Source: Pseudolysinimonas_A sp049651805 (lineage in GTDB: Bacteria; Actinomycetota; Actinomycetes; Actinomycetales; Microbacteriaceae). Taken from it: a stretch of DNA of 35,995 nucleotides. Both the position numbers and the translations under genes were made by a program. The stretch lies in NCBI RefSeq assembly GCF_049651805.1, contig NZ_JBASCU010000043.1, positions 1 through 35,995 on the forward strand, written 5' to 3'. Under the pieces are notes generated by a model that ran no database searches, was not told the origin of the DNA, and worked only from the letters and a program-made list of their open reading frames with translations. Shown in pieces: positions 1 to 7,709 of this stretch (the stretch's first letter is position 1; the number at the start of each line of letters is the position of its first letter).

Positions 1-24
1 GCTGCCCGGTTCTCGCCGGGCAGC
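1..24 (-). terminator. Hairpin downstream of solute-binding protein gene
   Basis: A perfect 9-bp inverted repeat (GCTGCCCGG, 6-nt loop, CCGGGCAGC) lies 18 bases past the stop of the minus-strand binding-protein gene. It could be an intrinsic terminator, or a processing or attenuation hairpin between the binding protein and permease genes that may lie beyond the left edge. The window ends before any T-tract could be seen, so termination is inferred. Confidence 0.6.
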
Positions 25-41
25 CCGCCACTGTCAACCGA

Positions 42-1361
42 TTACTCGGCCGGCCAGCTGGCTTCGATGGCGTCGAGCACATCCTGCGTGCTCGTGCCGT
101 TGATCCAGTCGACCATGCCGGTCCAGAACGTTCCAGCTCCCACGGCGCCGGGCATGAGGTCCGAGGCGTCGAAACGGAAGGTGGTGTTCGGGTCCTGCAG
201 CAGGCCGATGGCCTGCGTCAGGATGGCGCTCGACGCGTTCTCGGGGTCGAGGCCCTTGTTGGCGCTGATCACACCGCCGAGCGCGACCCGGCTGTTGGCC
301 CAGTCACCGCTCGAGAGGTATTCCTGCACCTTGATGGTGTCTGCATCGTTGCTGAACGCGGCGACGATCTCGCCACCACCGGTGACAGCCGTTCCGCCAG
401 CCTCTTCGGCCGGGGTGATGAAGGCCCAGATGTCACCGTCTTCGGCAACCGTGCCACCCGCGTCGGTGATGAAGCCGTCGTAGAAGGAGGCCTGGTGGTG
501 CAGAACGCAGCTGCCATCGACGAGCGCCGTTGCCGGGTCGCCGAACGGGGTGCTGTTGATGGTGACGACGTCACCGAATCCGGCGTTCACGTACTCCGGG
601 TTCAGCAGGATGTCGCCGACCGCGTCGAACGCCGAGGCGATCGCCGGGTCGTTGAACGGGATCTCGTGGGCAACCCACTGGTCGTAGACCTCCGGGCCGG
701 CCTGGCGCAGAACGAGGTCTTCGACCCAGTCCGTTCCCGGCCAACCGGTTGCGGCATCCGACCCGAAGCCGGCGCACCACGGGGTGACGCCCGAGTCGGC
801 GATGGTCTGCGTCAGAGCGAGCAGGTCGTCCCACGTCTCGGGGATCTCCCAGCCGTTCGCCTCGAACGTCGCCGGCGAGTACCAGATGAAGCCCTTGACG
901 CTGGCCATCAGCGGCGCGCCGTACAGCGTGCCGTCGACAGTGCCGTACGCGGCCCAGTCTTCGTTCCAGCCATCGGCCACGTTGGCGGCGACACCCTCAG
1001 GTGCGGGCTGCACATAGCCGCGGCTGGCGAGGTCACCCAGCAGGCCCGGCTGCGGGAAGATCGCGAGGTCCGGCGGGTTTCCGGCCTGCGCCAGGCTGCC
1101 GATCTGGGCCTCGAACTCCTTCGACGATTCGTACTGAATGTCGATGCCGTTCTCTTCTTCCCAGTCCGCCCACGACTCGTTGAGAAGGTCGGCCTCGGTG
1201 TCGGCGATGGTGCCGTAGATGGTGACGACGCCGTCGGCGTCTCCGTAGTCGCCGGGCCCGGTGTCGGTGCCTCCGCCGCCCGAGCAGCCGGCGAGCACGA
1301 GGCTCGTTGCCCCGACGGCGACTGCAGTGGCGAGCAAACGACGGTTCGAAAGTGAACGCAC
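42..1361 (-). CDS. Sugar-type ABC transporter solute-binding lipoprotein
   Basis: This is a family 1 extracellular solute-binding protein of 439 residues, the usual size for carbohydrate ABC importers. It would be lipid-anchored outside the membrane and pass its ligand to membrane permeases. I place the start at GTG 1361, not at an upstream ATG in the same frame. GTG 1361 has a strong GAGGAGG ribosome site six bases upstream and gives a proper lipoprotein signal: an RR pair near residue 7, a hydrophobic stretch, and lipobox LAGC with Cys26 followed by a Gly-rich linker. The mature part has the expected run of sugar-binding motifs (FEANGWEIPETWDDLLAL, then aromatic residues in the C-terminal half). 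It is divergent from a LacI regulator that very likely controls it. No permease gene is in the window; they may lie to the left. The ligand cannot be read from sequence, but operator type and neighbour suggest a sugar or oligosaccharide. Confidence 0.9.
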   Translation of the reverse strand: MRSLSNRRLLATAVAVGATSLVLAGCSGGGGTDTGPGDYGDADGVVTIYGTIADTEADLLNESWADWEEENGIDIQYESSKEFEAQIGSLAQAGNPPDLAIFPQPGLLGDLASRGYVQPAPEGVAANVADGWNEDWAAYGTVDGTLYGAPLMASVKGFIWYSPATFEANGWEIPETWDDLLALTQTIADSGVTPWCAGFGSDAATGWPGTDWVEDLVLRQAGPEVYDQWVAHEIPFNDPAIASAFDAVGDILLNPEYVNAGFGDVVTINSTPFGDPATALVDGSCVLHHQASFYDGFITDAGGTVAEDGDIWAFITPAEEAGGTAVTGGGEIVAAFSNDADTIKVQEYLSSGDWANSRVALGGVISANKGLDPENASSAILTQAIGLLQDPNTTFRFDASDLMPGAVGAGTFWTGMVDWINGTSTQDVLDAIEASWPAE

Positions 1362-1405
1362 TGTTGCCTCCTCATTGAGGGTCGAAATGGTGTGGTGCTG
1401 GGATC

Positions 1406-1464
1406 GGAACCGGCTTCGCAACCGGTTCCAGCACCACGCTAAAGGACGCAGCAAGAGGGTGCAA
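1406..1464 (-). promoter_or_regulatory. Promoter and LacI-type operators of the binding-protein gene
   Basis: On the minus strand a -35 TTGCAC (1459-1464) and a -10 TAGCGT (1436-1441) are separated by exactly 17 bases. Immediately downstream is an inverted repeat with arms GGAACCGG and CCGGTTCC (1406-1429) around eight bases. It contains two LacI-like pseudo-palindromes centred on ACCGG: GCAACCGGTTCC at 1418-1429 and GGAACCGGCTTC at 1406-1417. Outside it, GTGGTGCTGG and CCAGCACCAC extend the symmetry imperfectly. Operators just after the start of transcription fit repression by the adjacent LacI protein. Confidence 0.72.
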
Positions 1465-1500
1465 GGGGAATCACCTCTCGATTCGGACACAGCCCTCCGC

Positions 1501-1518
1501 TATGCTGCAACCGATTCC
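1501..1518 (+). promoter_or_regulatory. lacI-family gene promoter with operator
   Basis: A -10 like TATGCT (1501-1506) is directly followed by GCAACCGATTCC (1507-1518). This differs by one base from the operator at 1418-1429 of the divergent binding-protein gene. The shared element suggests that the regulator represses its own synthesis too. The -35 is weak. Confidence 0.6.
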
Positions 1519-1541
1519 AGCCCCTGAGCGGAAATGAGACG

Positions 1542-2555
1542 ATGAGCTCGCTCGCCGAAGTCGCTCGCCGCGCTGGCGTGTCGAAGGCGACCGCCTCACG
1601 CGCGCTGAGCGGAGCCGCACACGTCTCGCCTGCGGCGAAGGAACGCGTCGTAGCTGCGGCCGCAGAACTCGGCTATGTCGTGTCATCCACGGCCGCGAGT
1701 CTCGTCACCGGCCGCACCAAGAACGTCGGCGTCATCACCCCGTTCATCAACCGCTGGTTCTTCGCCGAGGTGCTCGAAGGCATCGAGGGGGCGCTCATCC
1801 GGGCCGGTTACGACCTCACGTTGTTCCGCCTTCCGTCGGAGCCGGAGCAACGCAGCAGATTGTTCCGCTACTTCCTCGTGCGCAAGCGGGTCGACGCGAT
1901 CGTCTGCGTCGGGGTGGAGCTGGCGCCGAGCGAGGTCGAACTGATCCAGACGCTGCGCCGACCGGCCGTCGGCATCGGCGGCGAGATCCCGGGCATCACG
2001 ACCATGAGCATCAATGACGACAAGGCCAGCCGACTCGCCACCCGCCACCTCATCGGGCTGGGCCACACGCGCATCGTGCACATCGGCGGCGACCTGCGTG
2101 AGCAGCTCGACTTCCAGGTGCATGCCCGACGGTTGGCCGGCTTCCGGGGGGCGATGGATGACGCGGGACTCGAGCACCCCGACGACTTCCGGCCGACCGC
2201 CTACAGCGTTCCCGGCGGGTACGCCGCGGCAATGACGCTGCTGTCGGATCCCGAGTCCCGGCCGACGGCGATCGTGGCCGGCTGCGACGAGATCGCGTGC
2301 GGGGTGATCACGGCCGCGCGCCAGCTCGGAATCCTTGTGCCGTCGGGACTCTCGGTCGTCGGCATCGACGACCACCCATACGCGGAGATGTTCGGACTGA
2401 CGACGGTGCGGCAACGTCCCGGCGAACAGGGCGAGCAGGCGGTCGACCTCGTAGTGCGGGCGATGGGAGAACCCGACGGTGGGTTGGAGTCGAAGACGAT
2501 CGACATCCCGATCGATCTGATCGTGCGGTCGAGCACGACCGCTCCGCCCCGATGA
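1542..2555 (+). CDS. LacI-family transcriptional regulator
   Basis: This 337-residue protein has typical LacI architecture. The N-terminal helix-turn-helix (residues 3-25, LAEVARRAGVSKATASRAL) is followed by the hinge region near residues 45-60 and a periplasmic-binding-protein-like effector domain starting at VGVITPFINRWFF. The motif VSKATASRALSG is characteristic of the recognition helix. It would bind the ACCGGT-type palindromes in the 180-bp divergent region and release them when a sugar or derivative binds. The ATG at 1542 follows a GGAAATGAG stretch. It converges with the DUF1801 gene, with four bases between stop codons. The inducer cannot be identified; regulation of the neighbouring binding-protein gene is inferred from position and operators. 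Confidence 0.93.
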   Translation: MSSLAEVARRAGVSKATASRALSGAAHVSPAAKERVVAAAAELGYVVSSTAASLVTGRTKNVGVITPFINRWFFAEVLEGIEGALIRAGYDLTLFRLPSEPEQRSRLFRYFLVRKRVDAIVCVGVELAPSEVELIQTLRRPAVGIGGEIPGITTMSINDDKASRLATRHLIGLGHTRIVHIGGDLREQLDFQVHARRLAGFRGAMDDAGLEHPDDFRPTAYSVPGGYAAAMTLLSDPESRPTAIVAGCDEIACGVITAARQLGILVPSGLSVVGIDDHPYAEMFGLTTVRQRPGEQGEQAVDLVVRAMGEPDGGLESKTIDIPIDLIVRSSTTAPPR

Positions 2556-2559
2556 GCGC

Positions 2560-2961
2560 TCAGGCGTGCTTCGCCCACGCTTGGCGCACGAGTTGCTCCA
2601 GCACGGCGCCGTCGACCGCGTCGAGACGCTTCAGGTAGAGGCATCCCTTGCCGGTCTCGTGAGGGCCGAGGTCGTCGAACAGCGGCTCATTCGGGCCGTA
2701 GCCGTCGTAGACCCCGTAGAGCGTGAGGGCCGCCTTGCGCGGCGAGAAGCCGAGGATGAACCAGTCGTTGGTGCCGGTCGTGTTCGTGTACGGCATCGAC
2801 CCGAACCCGACCATCGTCGGGCCCCACATCACCGCCTTCTGGCCCGTGATGCGCTCCATCAAAGCACGCATCGCGTGCCCCTCGGCGCGCCGCCGCTCGT
2901 CGGGTACCGCGTCGAGAAACGCCGTGACGTCGGCATCCGTCGGCTTCGTCGCGATCGCCAT
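2560..2961 (-). CDS. DUF1801-type protein
   Basis: This is a 133-residue cytoplasmic protein. I start it at ATG 2961 (MAIATKPTDADVTAFLDAVP), because residues before this in the open frame have no family character. Features of the DUF1801/YdhG-like fold are visible: an N-terminal helix with VPDERRRAEGHAMRALMERI, the central MWGPTMVGFGSM with Trp and Phe-Gly, then FILGFSPRKAALTLY, and a C-terminal KRLDAVDGAVLEQLVRQAW segment. The molecular function of this family is not established. It is the last gene of a minus-strand run behind the ABC exporter and may simply be co-transcribed. Confidence 0.85.
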   Translation of the reverse strand: MAIATKPTDADVTAFLDAVPDERRRAEGHAMRALMERITGQKAVMWGPTMVGFGSMPYTNTTGTNDWFILGFSPRKAALTLYGVYDGYGPNEPLFDDLGPHETGKGCLYLKRLDAVDGAVLEQLVRQAWAKHA

Positions 2962-2980
2962 GCCGGTCAGGGTACTCGCG

Positions 2981-3790
2981 TCAGGTGACGTCGCGCCGCC
3001 AGGTCGTCGCGGCGCCGATCGCACCCAGCAGTACCGCGTAGCCGACGAGCACCAGGCCGCCCTGCCACCACTCGAGGGGAGCCGTTCCCCCGCCCGCGCC
3101 GGCGAACATGGAGAAGAAGCTCGCGCCGACGAGGGCGTCGCCGGCGGCCCCGGGCAGGAATCGACCGAGCTCGCCGAGCCAGTCGACGAACGCGGCAGCG
3201 ATGCGCAGGGTGGGCTCGACGAACTGGGTGAACGCGATGATCGTCACGATCGACCCGATCTGGCTCGGGATGAGGACGCCGAGTGCGACGCCGACGACGC
3301 CCCACAGCGCCATGGCAAGCACGATGCGGCCGAACATCGCCCAGGTGTCGCTGTCGCCCAGCAGCGTGTCATCGCCGACGGCGGCGAGCGTCGGCGCGCC
3401 CAGGCCGACCGAGCCGGCGAGGGCGGCGATGCCGTAGACCGCACCGACCACGAAGCCCGCGACGGCTTTCGCTGCAAGCACGACCGATCGGTTCGGCGTC
3501 GCCAGGAAGACGGTACCGAGCGTGCGGTGGCGCACCTCGGAGGTGATCGACATGGCCCCGAAGATGACCGGGAACACATACCCGATCCCCGTCGCCATGC
3601 TGTAGACGAGCGGGGCGAGGAACCCGTCGGGAATCGACATGCCCGCTTCTTCAGGCGTGACGCTCAGCGAGAACCCGATCGCGACGGCCGTGAAGCCGAC
3701 ATACCCGAAGGCGATGAGCGCGAGCACCCACCACAGGCGGGTGCTGAGGATCTTGCGGAGCTCGGCCGACACGGCGCGCAGGAAAGTCAT
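2981..3790 (-). CDS. ABC-2 type transporter permease
   Basis: This 269-residue integral membrane protein has about six hydrophobic segments (roughly 19-42, 57-80, 104-130, 151-172, 178-195 and 246-264). It has the N-terminal signature of ABC-2 exporter permeases, MTFLRAVSAELRKILSTR, a short amphipathic stretch before the first helix. It would form the membrane channel for the ATPase encoded just upstream. The start ATG 3790 overlaps the ATPase stop (ATGA), so the two are translationally coupled. The substrate is unknown. Such two-gene exporters in Gram-positive bacteria often move antimicrobial peptides or lipids and commonly give self-protection, but nothing here fixes a substrate. Confidence 0.9.
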   Translation of the reverse strand: MTFLRAVSAELRKILSTRLWWVLALIAFGYVGFTAVAIGFSLSVTPEEAGMSIPDGFLAPLVYSMATGIGYVFPVIFGAMSITSEVRHRTLGTVFLATPNRSVVLAAKAVAGFVVGAVYGIAALAGSVGLGAPTLAAVGDDTLLGDSDTWAMFGRIVLAMALWGVVGVALGVLIPSQIGSIVTIIAFTQFVEPTLRIAAAFVDWLGELGRFLPGAAGDALVGASFFSMFAGAGGGTAPLEWWQGGLVLVGYAVLLGAIGAATTWRRDVT

Positions 3791-4722
3791 CGCTGCCGCC
3801 CCCCTTCCGCGGCCCGCTCCGGATCGGCGACGAGAGCGAGGAACTCGTCCTCGAGTCCGGCACCGGATGCCGCGAGGGCACTCAGCGGAACACCGGCGGC
3901 GAGGGCGATCCGACCCACCTCGGCGGGCGCCAGGTCGACGGCGAGACCTTCCGCCTCGGCCCGCGCCTCGTGCCCAGCCGCCTTCAGGGCTGCGGCGAGC
4001 GCGGCCCGATCGGGCGCATCCACGATGCTGCCGGTCGCCGTAGAGGTGCCTTCGAGCGCAGCGAGCGTGCCCACGTAGCGCAGCTTTCCGCCGGCGATGA
4101 CGACCACGTCATCCACGGTCTGTTGCACCTCGCTCAGCAGGTGGGAACTGACGAGGATCGTGCGCCCCTCGGCCGCGAGCGCCTGCAGGAACGAGCGGAT
4201 CCACCGGATGCCCTCGGGGTCGAGCCCGTTGATCGGCTCGTCGAGCACGAGTACGCCGGGGTCGCCGAGCAGCGCCGTCGCGAGCCCGAGCCGCTGCCGC
4301 ATCCCCATCGAGTAGCCGCCGACCCGGCGGTCGGCGTAGGGCGCCATTCCGGTGAGTTCGAGCACCGCGGTGATCCGCTCGCGCGGGATGCCCGCCGCCG
4401 CCGCGGTCACGGCGAGGTGACCGCGTCCCGAGCGTCCGGGGTGGAACGCCGCTTCGAGCGACGCCCCCACGACGCGCATCGGCTGCTCGAGCTGGCCGTA
4501 CGTCTTGCCGCCGATCGTGGCGGTGCCGCTCGTCGCGCTCACGAGGCCCAACAGCATCCGGAGGGTCGTGGTCTTGCCGGCACCGTTCGGACCGAGGAAT
4601 CCGGTCACCCGGCCCGGTTCGACGGTGAAGTCGAGACCTTCGACGGCGGCAACCGGCCCGAAGTGCTTGGTCACCGCGTCGAAGACGAGGGTCTGCCCGG
4701 CGCTTGTCTGCCCAGTGCTCAT
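3787..4722 (-). CDS. ABC-2 exporter ATP-binding protein
   Basis: This is a 311-residue ABC ATPase with Walker A GPNGAGKTT (residues 44-52), a signature region YSMGMRQR (137-144, a CcmA/BcrA-type variant of LSGGQ), Walker B VLVLDEP (157-163) and the D-loop NGLDP. The H-loop histidine sits in ILVSSHLLSEVQ. Length and the C-terminal extension of about 90 residues match exporter ATPases of the DrrA/BcrA class. The ATG at 4722 is six bases from a TAGCTT -10 element, so a leaderless message is predicted. A GC-rich palindrome at 4758-4770 sits near -42. It pairs with the overlapping permease gene. Its regulation may be shared with the second exporter at 30951-32932. Confidence 0.94.
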   Translation of the reverse strand: MSTGQTSAGQTLVFDAVTKHFGPVAAVEGLDFTVEPGRVTGFLGPNGAGKTTTLRMLLGLVSATSGTATIGGKTYGQLEQPMRVVGASLEAAFHPGRSGRGHLAVTAAAAGIPRERITAVLELTGMAPYADRRVGGYSMGMRQRLGLATALLGDPGVLVLDEPINGLDPEGIRWIRSFLQALAAEGRTILVSSHLLSEVQQTVDDVVVIAGGKLRYVGTLAALEGTSTATGSIVDAPDRAALAAALKAAGHEARAEAEGLAVDLAPAEVGRIALAAGVPLSALAASGAGLEDEFLALVADPERAAEGGRQR

Positions 4723-4728
4723 GGGATC

Positions 4729-4734
4729 AAGCTA
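4729..4734 (-). promoter_or_regulatory. Leaderless -10 box of the ABC exporter operon
   Basis: TAGCTT on the minus strand ends six bases before the ATG at 4722. Its first three bases are the TAG stop codon of the upstream mscS-type gene. Confidence 0.6.
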
Positions 4735-5931
4735 GCGAGTCGGGTCGGCGGAGGAATCCCCCTCAGGGGGGAGGGTGATCGCACCGGTGAACGCGTTCGC
4801 CCGCTGCTCGGCCTCGGGCGATCCCGAGAACATGCCCTCGTGCCCTTTCGGGGCGCGCTCCTTCTGCGCGCCCGTCGCCACTGGCTCGACCATCACGACG
4901 CGGGTGCGCGGCAAGGAGTCGGGTTGCCGATCGCGCACCCACTCGACCATCTCTTCGCGCACATTGCAGCGCAGGTCCCACAGGGCCGGCGCATCCTGGG
5001 CCGTCACGACGATGCGCACGCGCACGCGGTCGCCGGTCGCGTCGGTCACCTGCAGTGACGACGCGCGCTCGTCCCACAACGGTTCGTCGGCGAGCACCGC
5101 GGCCAGGTGCTCGCGCATCGCGTCGACGGGCACCTGCCAGTCGACATCGAGTTCGACGGTGCCGATGATCTCGGAGCCGCGCCGCGTCCAGTTCTCGAAC
5201 GGCGTCGTCGTGAAATACGTCGAGGGCAGCACCAGTCGGCGGTCGTCCCAGATGTGCACGACGACGTAGGTGAGGGTGATCTCCTGGATGCGCCCCCACT
5301 CTCCTTCGACGACCACGACGTCGTCGACCCGGATCGCATCCGAGAACGCGAGTTGGATGCCGGCGACGACGTTGCCGAGCGTCGACTGCGCCGCGATGCC
5401 GGCGACGACACTCAATACGCCGGCTGAGGCGAGCAGGCTCGCACCGATGCCGCTCACCCCGGGGAAGGTCAACAGCACCGCCCCGAGCGTCACGATGACG
5501 ATGACGGCCACGGTCACGCGCCGCAGGATCGCGACCTGGGTGTGCACCCGGCGCGCGACCCGGTTGTCGGCGACCCCGGTGGGGAATCGGTGCAACGTTC
5601 GCGCGAAGAAGAACCCGACGACACCGGCCAGCAGCCATCCGGTCGCGACGATGGCCAGGATGCCGAGAACATGCAGGATGCCGTCTCGCCAGCCCTCGAT
5701 GTCGGGCGGGAGCGCGGTGGCGGCGACCGCGGCGAGTGCGGCGACGAGCACGAGCGCCCGGAACGGTCGCCGCAGCCGGCCGAGGAGCGCGGGGTCCCAG
5801 CCGCCCCGGCGGGCGGTGAACCGCAGGGGGAGCGTGACGAGCGCCACGAAGACCACGGCGATCACGAGAGCGACGGCGAGGGTCGCGGCGAAGACGGGCC
5901 AGGGGCCCCATCCGGTCATCCATTCAGGCAT
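4732..5931 (-). CDS. MscS-family mechanosensitive ion channel
   Basis: This is a 399-residue membrane channel protein. Four or five hydrophobic segments occupy residues 10-35, 50-70, 78-108 and 128-180. The pore-lining helix and following beta domain are recognisable: LLASAGVLSVVAGIAAQ leads into STLGNVVAGIQLAFSDAIRV, then DDVVVVEGEWGRIQEITLTY, and RRLVLPSTYF with the ENW motif after it. The soluble C-terminal domain (about 260-340) precedes a charged tail. MscS channels open on membrane stretch and release solutes under hypo-osmotic shock. A TAGCGT -10 lies on the minus strand at 5959-5964, giving a short leader. The 3' end carries regulatory sequence for the next operon. The organism may have other paralogues; the specific subtype is not resolved. 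Confidence 0.92.
   Translation of the reverse strand: MPEWMTGWGPWPVFAATLAVALVIAVVFVALVTLPLRFTARRGGWDPALLGRLRRPFRALVLVAALAAVAATALPPDIEGWRDGILHVLGILAIVATGWLLAGVVGFFFARTLHRFPTGVADNRVARRVHTQVAILRRVTVAVIVIVTLGAVLLTFPGVSGIGASLLASAGVLSVVAGIAAQSTLGNVVAGIQLAFSDAIRVDDVVVVEGEWGRIQEITLTYVVVHIWDDRRLVLPSTYFTTTPFENWTRRGSEIIGTVELDVDWQVPVDAMREHLAAVLADEPLWDERASSLQVTDATGDRVRVRIVVTAQDAPALWDLRCNVREEMVEWVRDRQPDSLPRTRVVMVEPVATGAQKERAPKGHEGMFSGSPEAEQRANAFTGAITLPPEGDSSADPTR
4758..4770 (-). promoter_or_regulatory. GC-rich palindrome at about -42 of the exporter operon
   Basis: CCCCCT-C-AGGGGG is a perfect 13-base palindrome lying inside the last codons of the MscS gene. If the message starts at the ATG 4722, its centre is at -42, the place for an activator. 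It resembles the palindrome 30887-30902 before the second exporter. Its role is inferred. Confidence 0.45.
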
Positions 5932-5985
5932 TGCGGGCTTCCGTTCGACGTCCCTCCACGCTACCCAGGTCGGCGGGATGTTGAC

Positions 5986-6399
5986 TCAGGTGCGCGCCGT
6001 GATCGCCACCGTGACCGTGGATGCGACCGCGAGCACCGAGAACGGCAGCCAGATGGCGCGTTCGAGCGCGCTCGGCGTGATCGCGTTCATCACCGCGGCG
6101 ATCACGAGCAGGCCGACGATGATCCATACGACGACCGGCAGCCACGAGTCGGGAACCGGCGACCAGACGGGCAGGGCGCCCCGGCGTGCCACGGCGAGCG
6201 CGATCACCGCCCAGACCACGACCGCGACCGCACTCGCGACGCGGAAGTGCGTCGGCAGCACGCCGGGATGTTGCCCGCCGTAGGCCGCGCGGCCCCAGGG
6301 GGCGCCCAACGCCAGGGCGAGTTGGAAGACGATGAGCAGCGCGAAGAGCGCGAGCGCGATGATCGCCGCTGCCCGGGTGAAGGCGGTTGAGTCGGACAT
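5986..6399 (-). CDS. Small integral membrane protein, PadR-linked
   Basis: This protein has 137 residues and four hydrophobic segments (about 10-32, 48-68, 80-102 and 112-132). I start it at ATG 6399 (MSDSTAFTRAAAIIALALF), preceded by AGAGAGG eight bases upstream; the longer open frame upstream runs antisense through the PadR gene and is not used. I do not recognise a named family. It is divergent from a PadR-type regulator across a 51-bp region holding an 18-base palindrome, which suggests that this membrane protein is the regulator's target. Small PadR-controlled membrane proteins are common in Actinobacteria, but the function is unknown. Confidence 0.8.
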   Translation of the reverse strand: MSDSTAFTRAAAIIALALFALLIVFQLALALGAPWGRAAYGGQHPGVLPTHFRVASAVAVVVWAVIALAVARRGALPVWSPVPDSWLPVVVWIIVGLLVIAAVMNAITPSALERAIWLPFSVLAVASTVTVAITART

Positions 6400-6414
6400 G
6401 GCTGCCTCTCTGGG

Positions 6415-6432
6415 AGATATATCGATATGTCT
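6415..6432. promoter_or_regulatory. Probable PadR operator in the divergent region
   Basis: AGATATATCGATATGTCT is an 18-base palindrome with a single mismatched pair, centred on ATCGAT. It lies between the PadR gene and the small membrane protein gene, at the -35 region of the PadR promoter. A partial second copy (AGATATACTG, 6436-6445) overlaps the -10. PadR-family operators are often ATAT-rich palindromes, so this is a good candidate for autoregulation. Confidence 0.7.
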
Positions 6433-6438
6433 ACCAGA

Positions 6439-6444
6439 TATACT
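6439..6444 (+). promoter_or_regulatory. Leaderless -10 box of the PadR gene
   Basis: TATACT ends six bases before the ATG at 6451, predicting a message that begins at or next to the start codon. It adjoins the ATAT-rich operator. Confidence 0.65.
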
Positions 6445-6450
6445 GAATGA

Positions 6451-6993
6451 ATGCCACGTTCCACCCAGACCGACCTCGCCGTGCTCGCCGCGCTGAGCAT
6501 CCAACCGATGACCGGGTACGCCCTGCGCGATGCCATTCGCCTGCACCTCGGAGGCTTTTGGAGCGAGAGCTTCGGGCAGATCTACCCAGCCCTCGCCCGG
6601 TTGCGCGACGAAGGTCTGGTGGCGGCGGGAGAAGGCGAGCGCAGCGGCTCGAGCCTGCACTCCCTCACACCCTCCGGGCGCGCTCGCCTGGTCGAGCTGA
6701 TGCGCGAGCCGCCGACGTCGAGCCCGCCGCGCAACGGGATGCTGCTGCGCCTGTTCTTCGGCAGCGTGCTCGGCGCCGCCGCGTGCCGCGAGCTCGTGGC
6801 CGACGCGCGGGCGCAAGCGGTCGCGATGCTCGAGGCCCTGGCGGTCGCGCGTCGGGAAACCGAGGCGGAGCCCACCGACCTGCCGCAGCGGCCGTACTGG
6901 CTGATGACCATCTCGGCCGGCGAGCACTCCGCCCGCGCCGCAATCGCCTGGGCTGACGAGACCCTCGAGAGCCTCGCGACGTTGCCGGGCTAG
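6451..6993 (+). CDS. PadR-family transcriptional regulator
   Basis: This is a 180-residue regulator. The N-terminal winged helix-turn-helix reads TDLAVLAALSIQPMTGYALRD, followed by the typical PadR motif SFGQIYPALARLRDEGLV, the wing (RSGSSLHSLTPSGRARL) and a C-terminal helical dimerisation region (about 95-175), as in two-domain PadR proteins similar to Vir/AphA-like subfamily 2. It likely represses itself and the divergent membrane protein gene through the palindrome 6415-6432. Its stop overlaps the 3' end of vapC on the other strand by four bases. The ligand is unknown; PadR homologues respond to phenolic acids or drugs, but that cannot be assumed here. Confidence 0.93.
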   Translation: MPRSTQTDLAVLAALSIQPMTGYALRDAIRLHLGGFWSESFGQIYPALARLRDEGLVAAGEGERSGSSLHSLTPSGRARLVELMREPPTSSPPRNGMLLRLFFGSVLGAAACRELVADARAQAVAMLEALAVARRETEAEPTDLPQRPYWLMTISAGEHSARAAIAWADETLESLATLPG

Positions 6994-7382
6994 CGCGGAG
7001 CCACGACCGCGATGCCGTGAGATTGCGCCGCCTCGCCGAGCCGGTCGTCGTAGGTCACCAGCCCCGCGAGGTCGTCGCCCAGTTCGAGCGCGGACGCGAT
7101 GTGGAGCGCATCCAGCGTGCGCAGGGCGGTCGGATCCAACTGCCCCGCCGATTCGAACGTCGCGGTACGGACACCCACCAGGGTGATCGAGTCGAGCACG
7201 GCGCGGGCCTGCACGGCTCGATCGCCCGCCACCCTGCGCACGGCTCGCAGCAACTCCGTGCGCGCGAGGTCGGATGACACAAGGTCGGCGCCCTCGGAGC
7301 GGATCCAGGATCGCAGCTCGGCGGTTTCGGCCTCAGCGACGACGAGTTTCACGAGCGCCGAGGTGTCAGCGTAGAAGATCAC
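6990..7382 (-). CDS. vapC: VapC-type PIN-domain toxin
   Basis: This 130-residue PIN-domain ribonuclease starts MIFYADTSALVKL, placing the first metal-binding Asp at residue 6. The acidic residues expected of the four-acid active site follow: a Glu in LARTELLRAV, the Asp in TLDALHIASAL and Asp in TYDDRL. The length is normal. VapC toxins cleave tRNA or rRNA and are neutralised by the partner antitoxin. The GTG start at 7382 overlaps the antitoxin stop (GTGA), giving translational coupling. No target can be inferred. Confidence 0.93.
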   Translation of the reverse strand: MIFYADTSALVKLVVAEAETAELRSWIRSEGADLVSSDLARTELLRAVRRVAGDRAVQARAVLDSITLVGVRTATFESAGQLDPTALRTLDALHIASALELGDDLAGLVTYDDRLGEAAQSHGIAVVAPR

Positions 7383-7642
7383 TGCCGTTCGGCGTCCCGC
7401 ATCGCGGCGAGTTCGGCCGACAGATCCGGCCCCGGCGTCGGCGCGGGGAGATCGCGGATGTCGCTGCGAGGGCCGCGCGCATGCCCGGCATCGAGGAGGC
7501 GACGAAGAGGCGAGGCGGGGATGGGCGTCAGCTGGGCGACCCGGCGACCCCGATCGGTGATCGTCACGGTCTCGCCAGCCGCCGCATCCGCCACGACCGC
7601 CGACGCGTTCTGCTTGAGCGCGCGGATCCCCACTTCAACCAT
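7379..7642 (-). CDS. vapB: VapB-type antitoxin (Phd/YefM fold)
   Basis: This 87-residue antitoxin begins MVEVGIRALKQNASAVV. That is the classic N-terminus of actinobacterial VapB antitoxins with a Phd/YefM-like DNA-binding fold, followed by GETVTITDRGRRVAQLTP. The C-terminal half, rich in Pro and acidic residues, would wrap the toxin. An upstream in-frame ATG at 7651 exists, but it lies inside the -10 box (TACAAT, 7650-7655), so ATG 7642, seven bases after that box, is preferred. It binds the downstream-encoded VapC toxin and probably represses the shared promoter. Confidence 0.9.
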   Translation of the reverse strand: MVEVGIRALKQNASAVVADAAAGETVTITDRGRRVAQLTPIPASPLRRLLDAGHARGPRSDIRDLPAPTPGPDLSAELAAMRDAERQ

Positions 7643-7649
7643 GTGCTTC

Positions 7650-7662
7650 ATTGTAGATCAAT
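7650..7662 (-). promoter_or_regulatory. vapBC promoter with short palindrome
   Basis: On the minus strand TACAAT ends seven bases before the preferred vapB ATG. It is embedded in ATTG-TAGAT-CAAT, a short inverted repeat that could bind the VapB-VapC complex. The repeat is short, so the operator call is tentative. Confidence 0.45.
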
Positions 7663-7709
7663 CACCCCGCGTCGGCGAGAACGGATTCGCACACACACCG
7701 ACCGGTTGG

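Noticed and set aside
2723..4078. A 451-residue open frame on the plus strand
   Set aside because: Antisense to the ABC permease and ATPase genes, which have clear motifs. The translation has no recognisable family.
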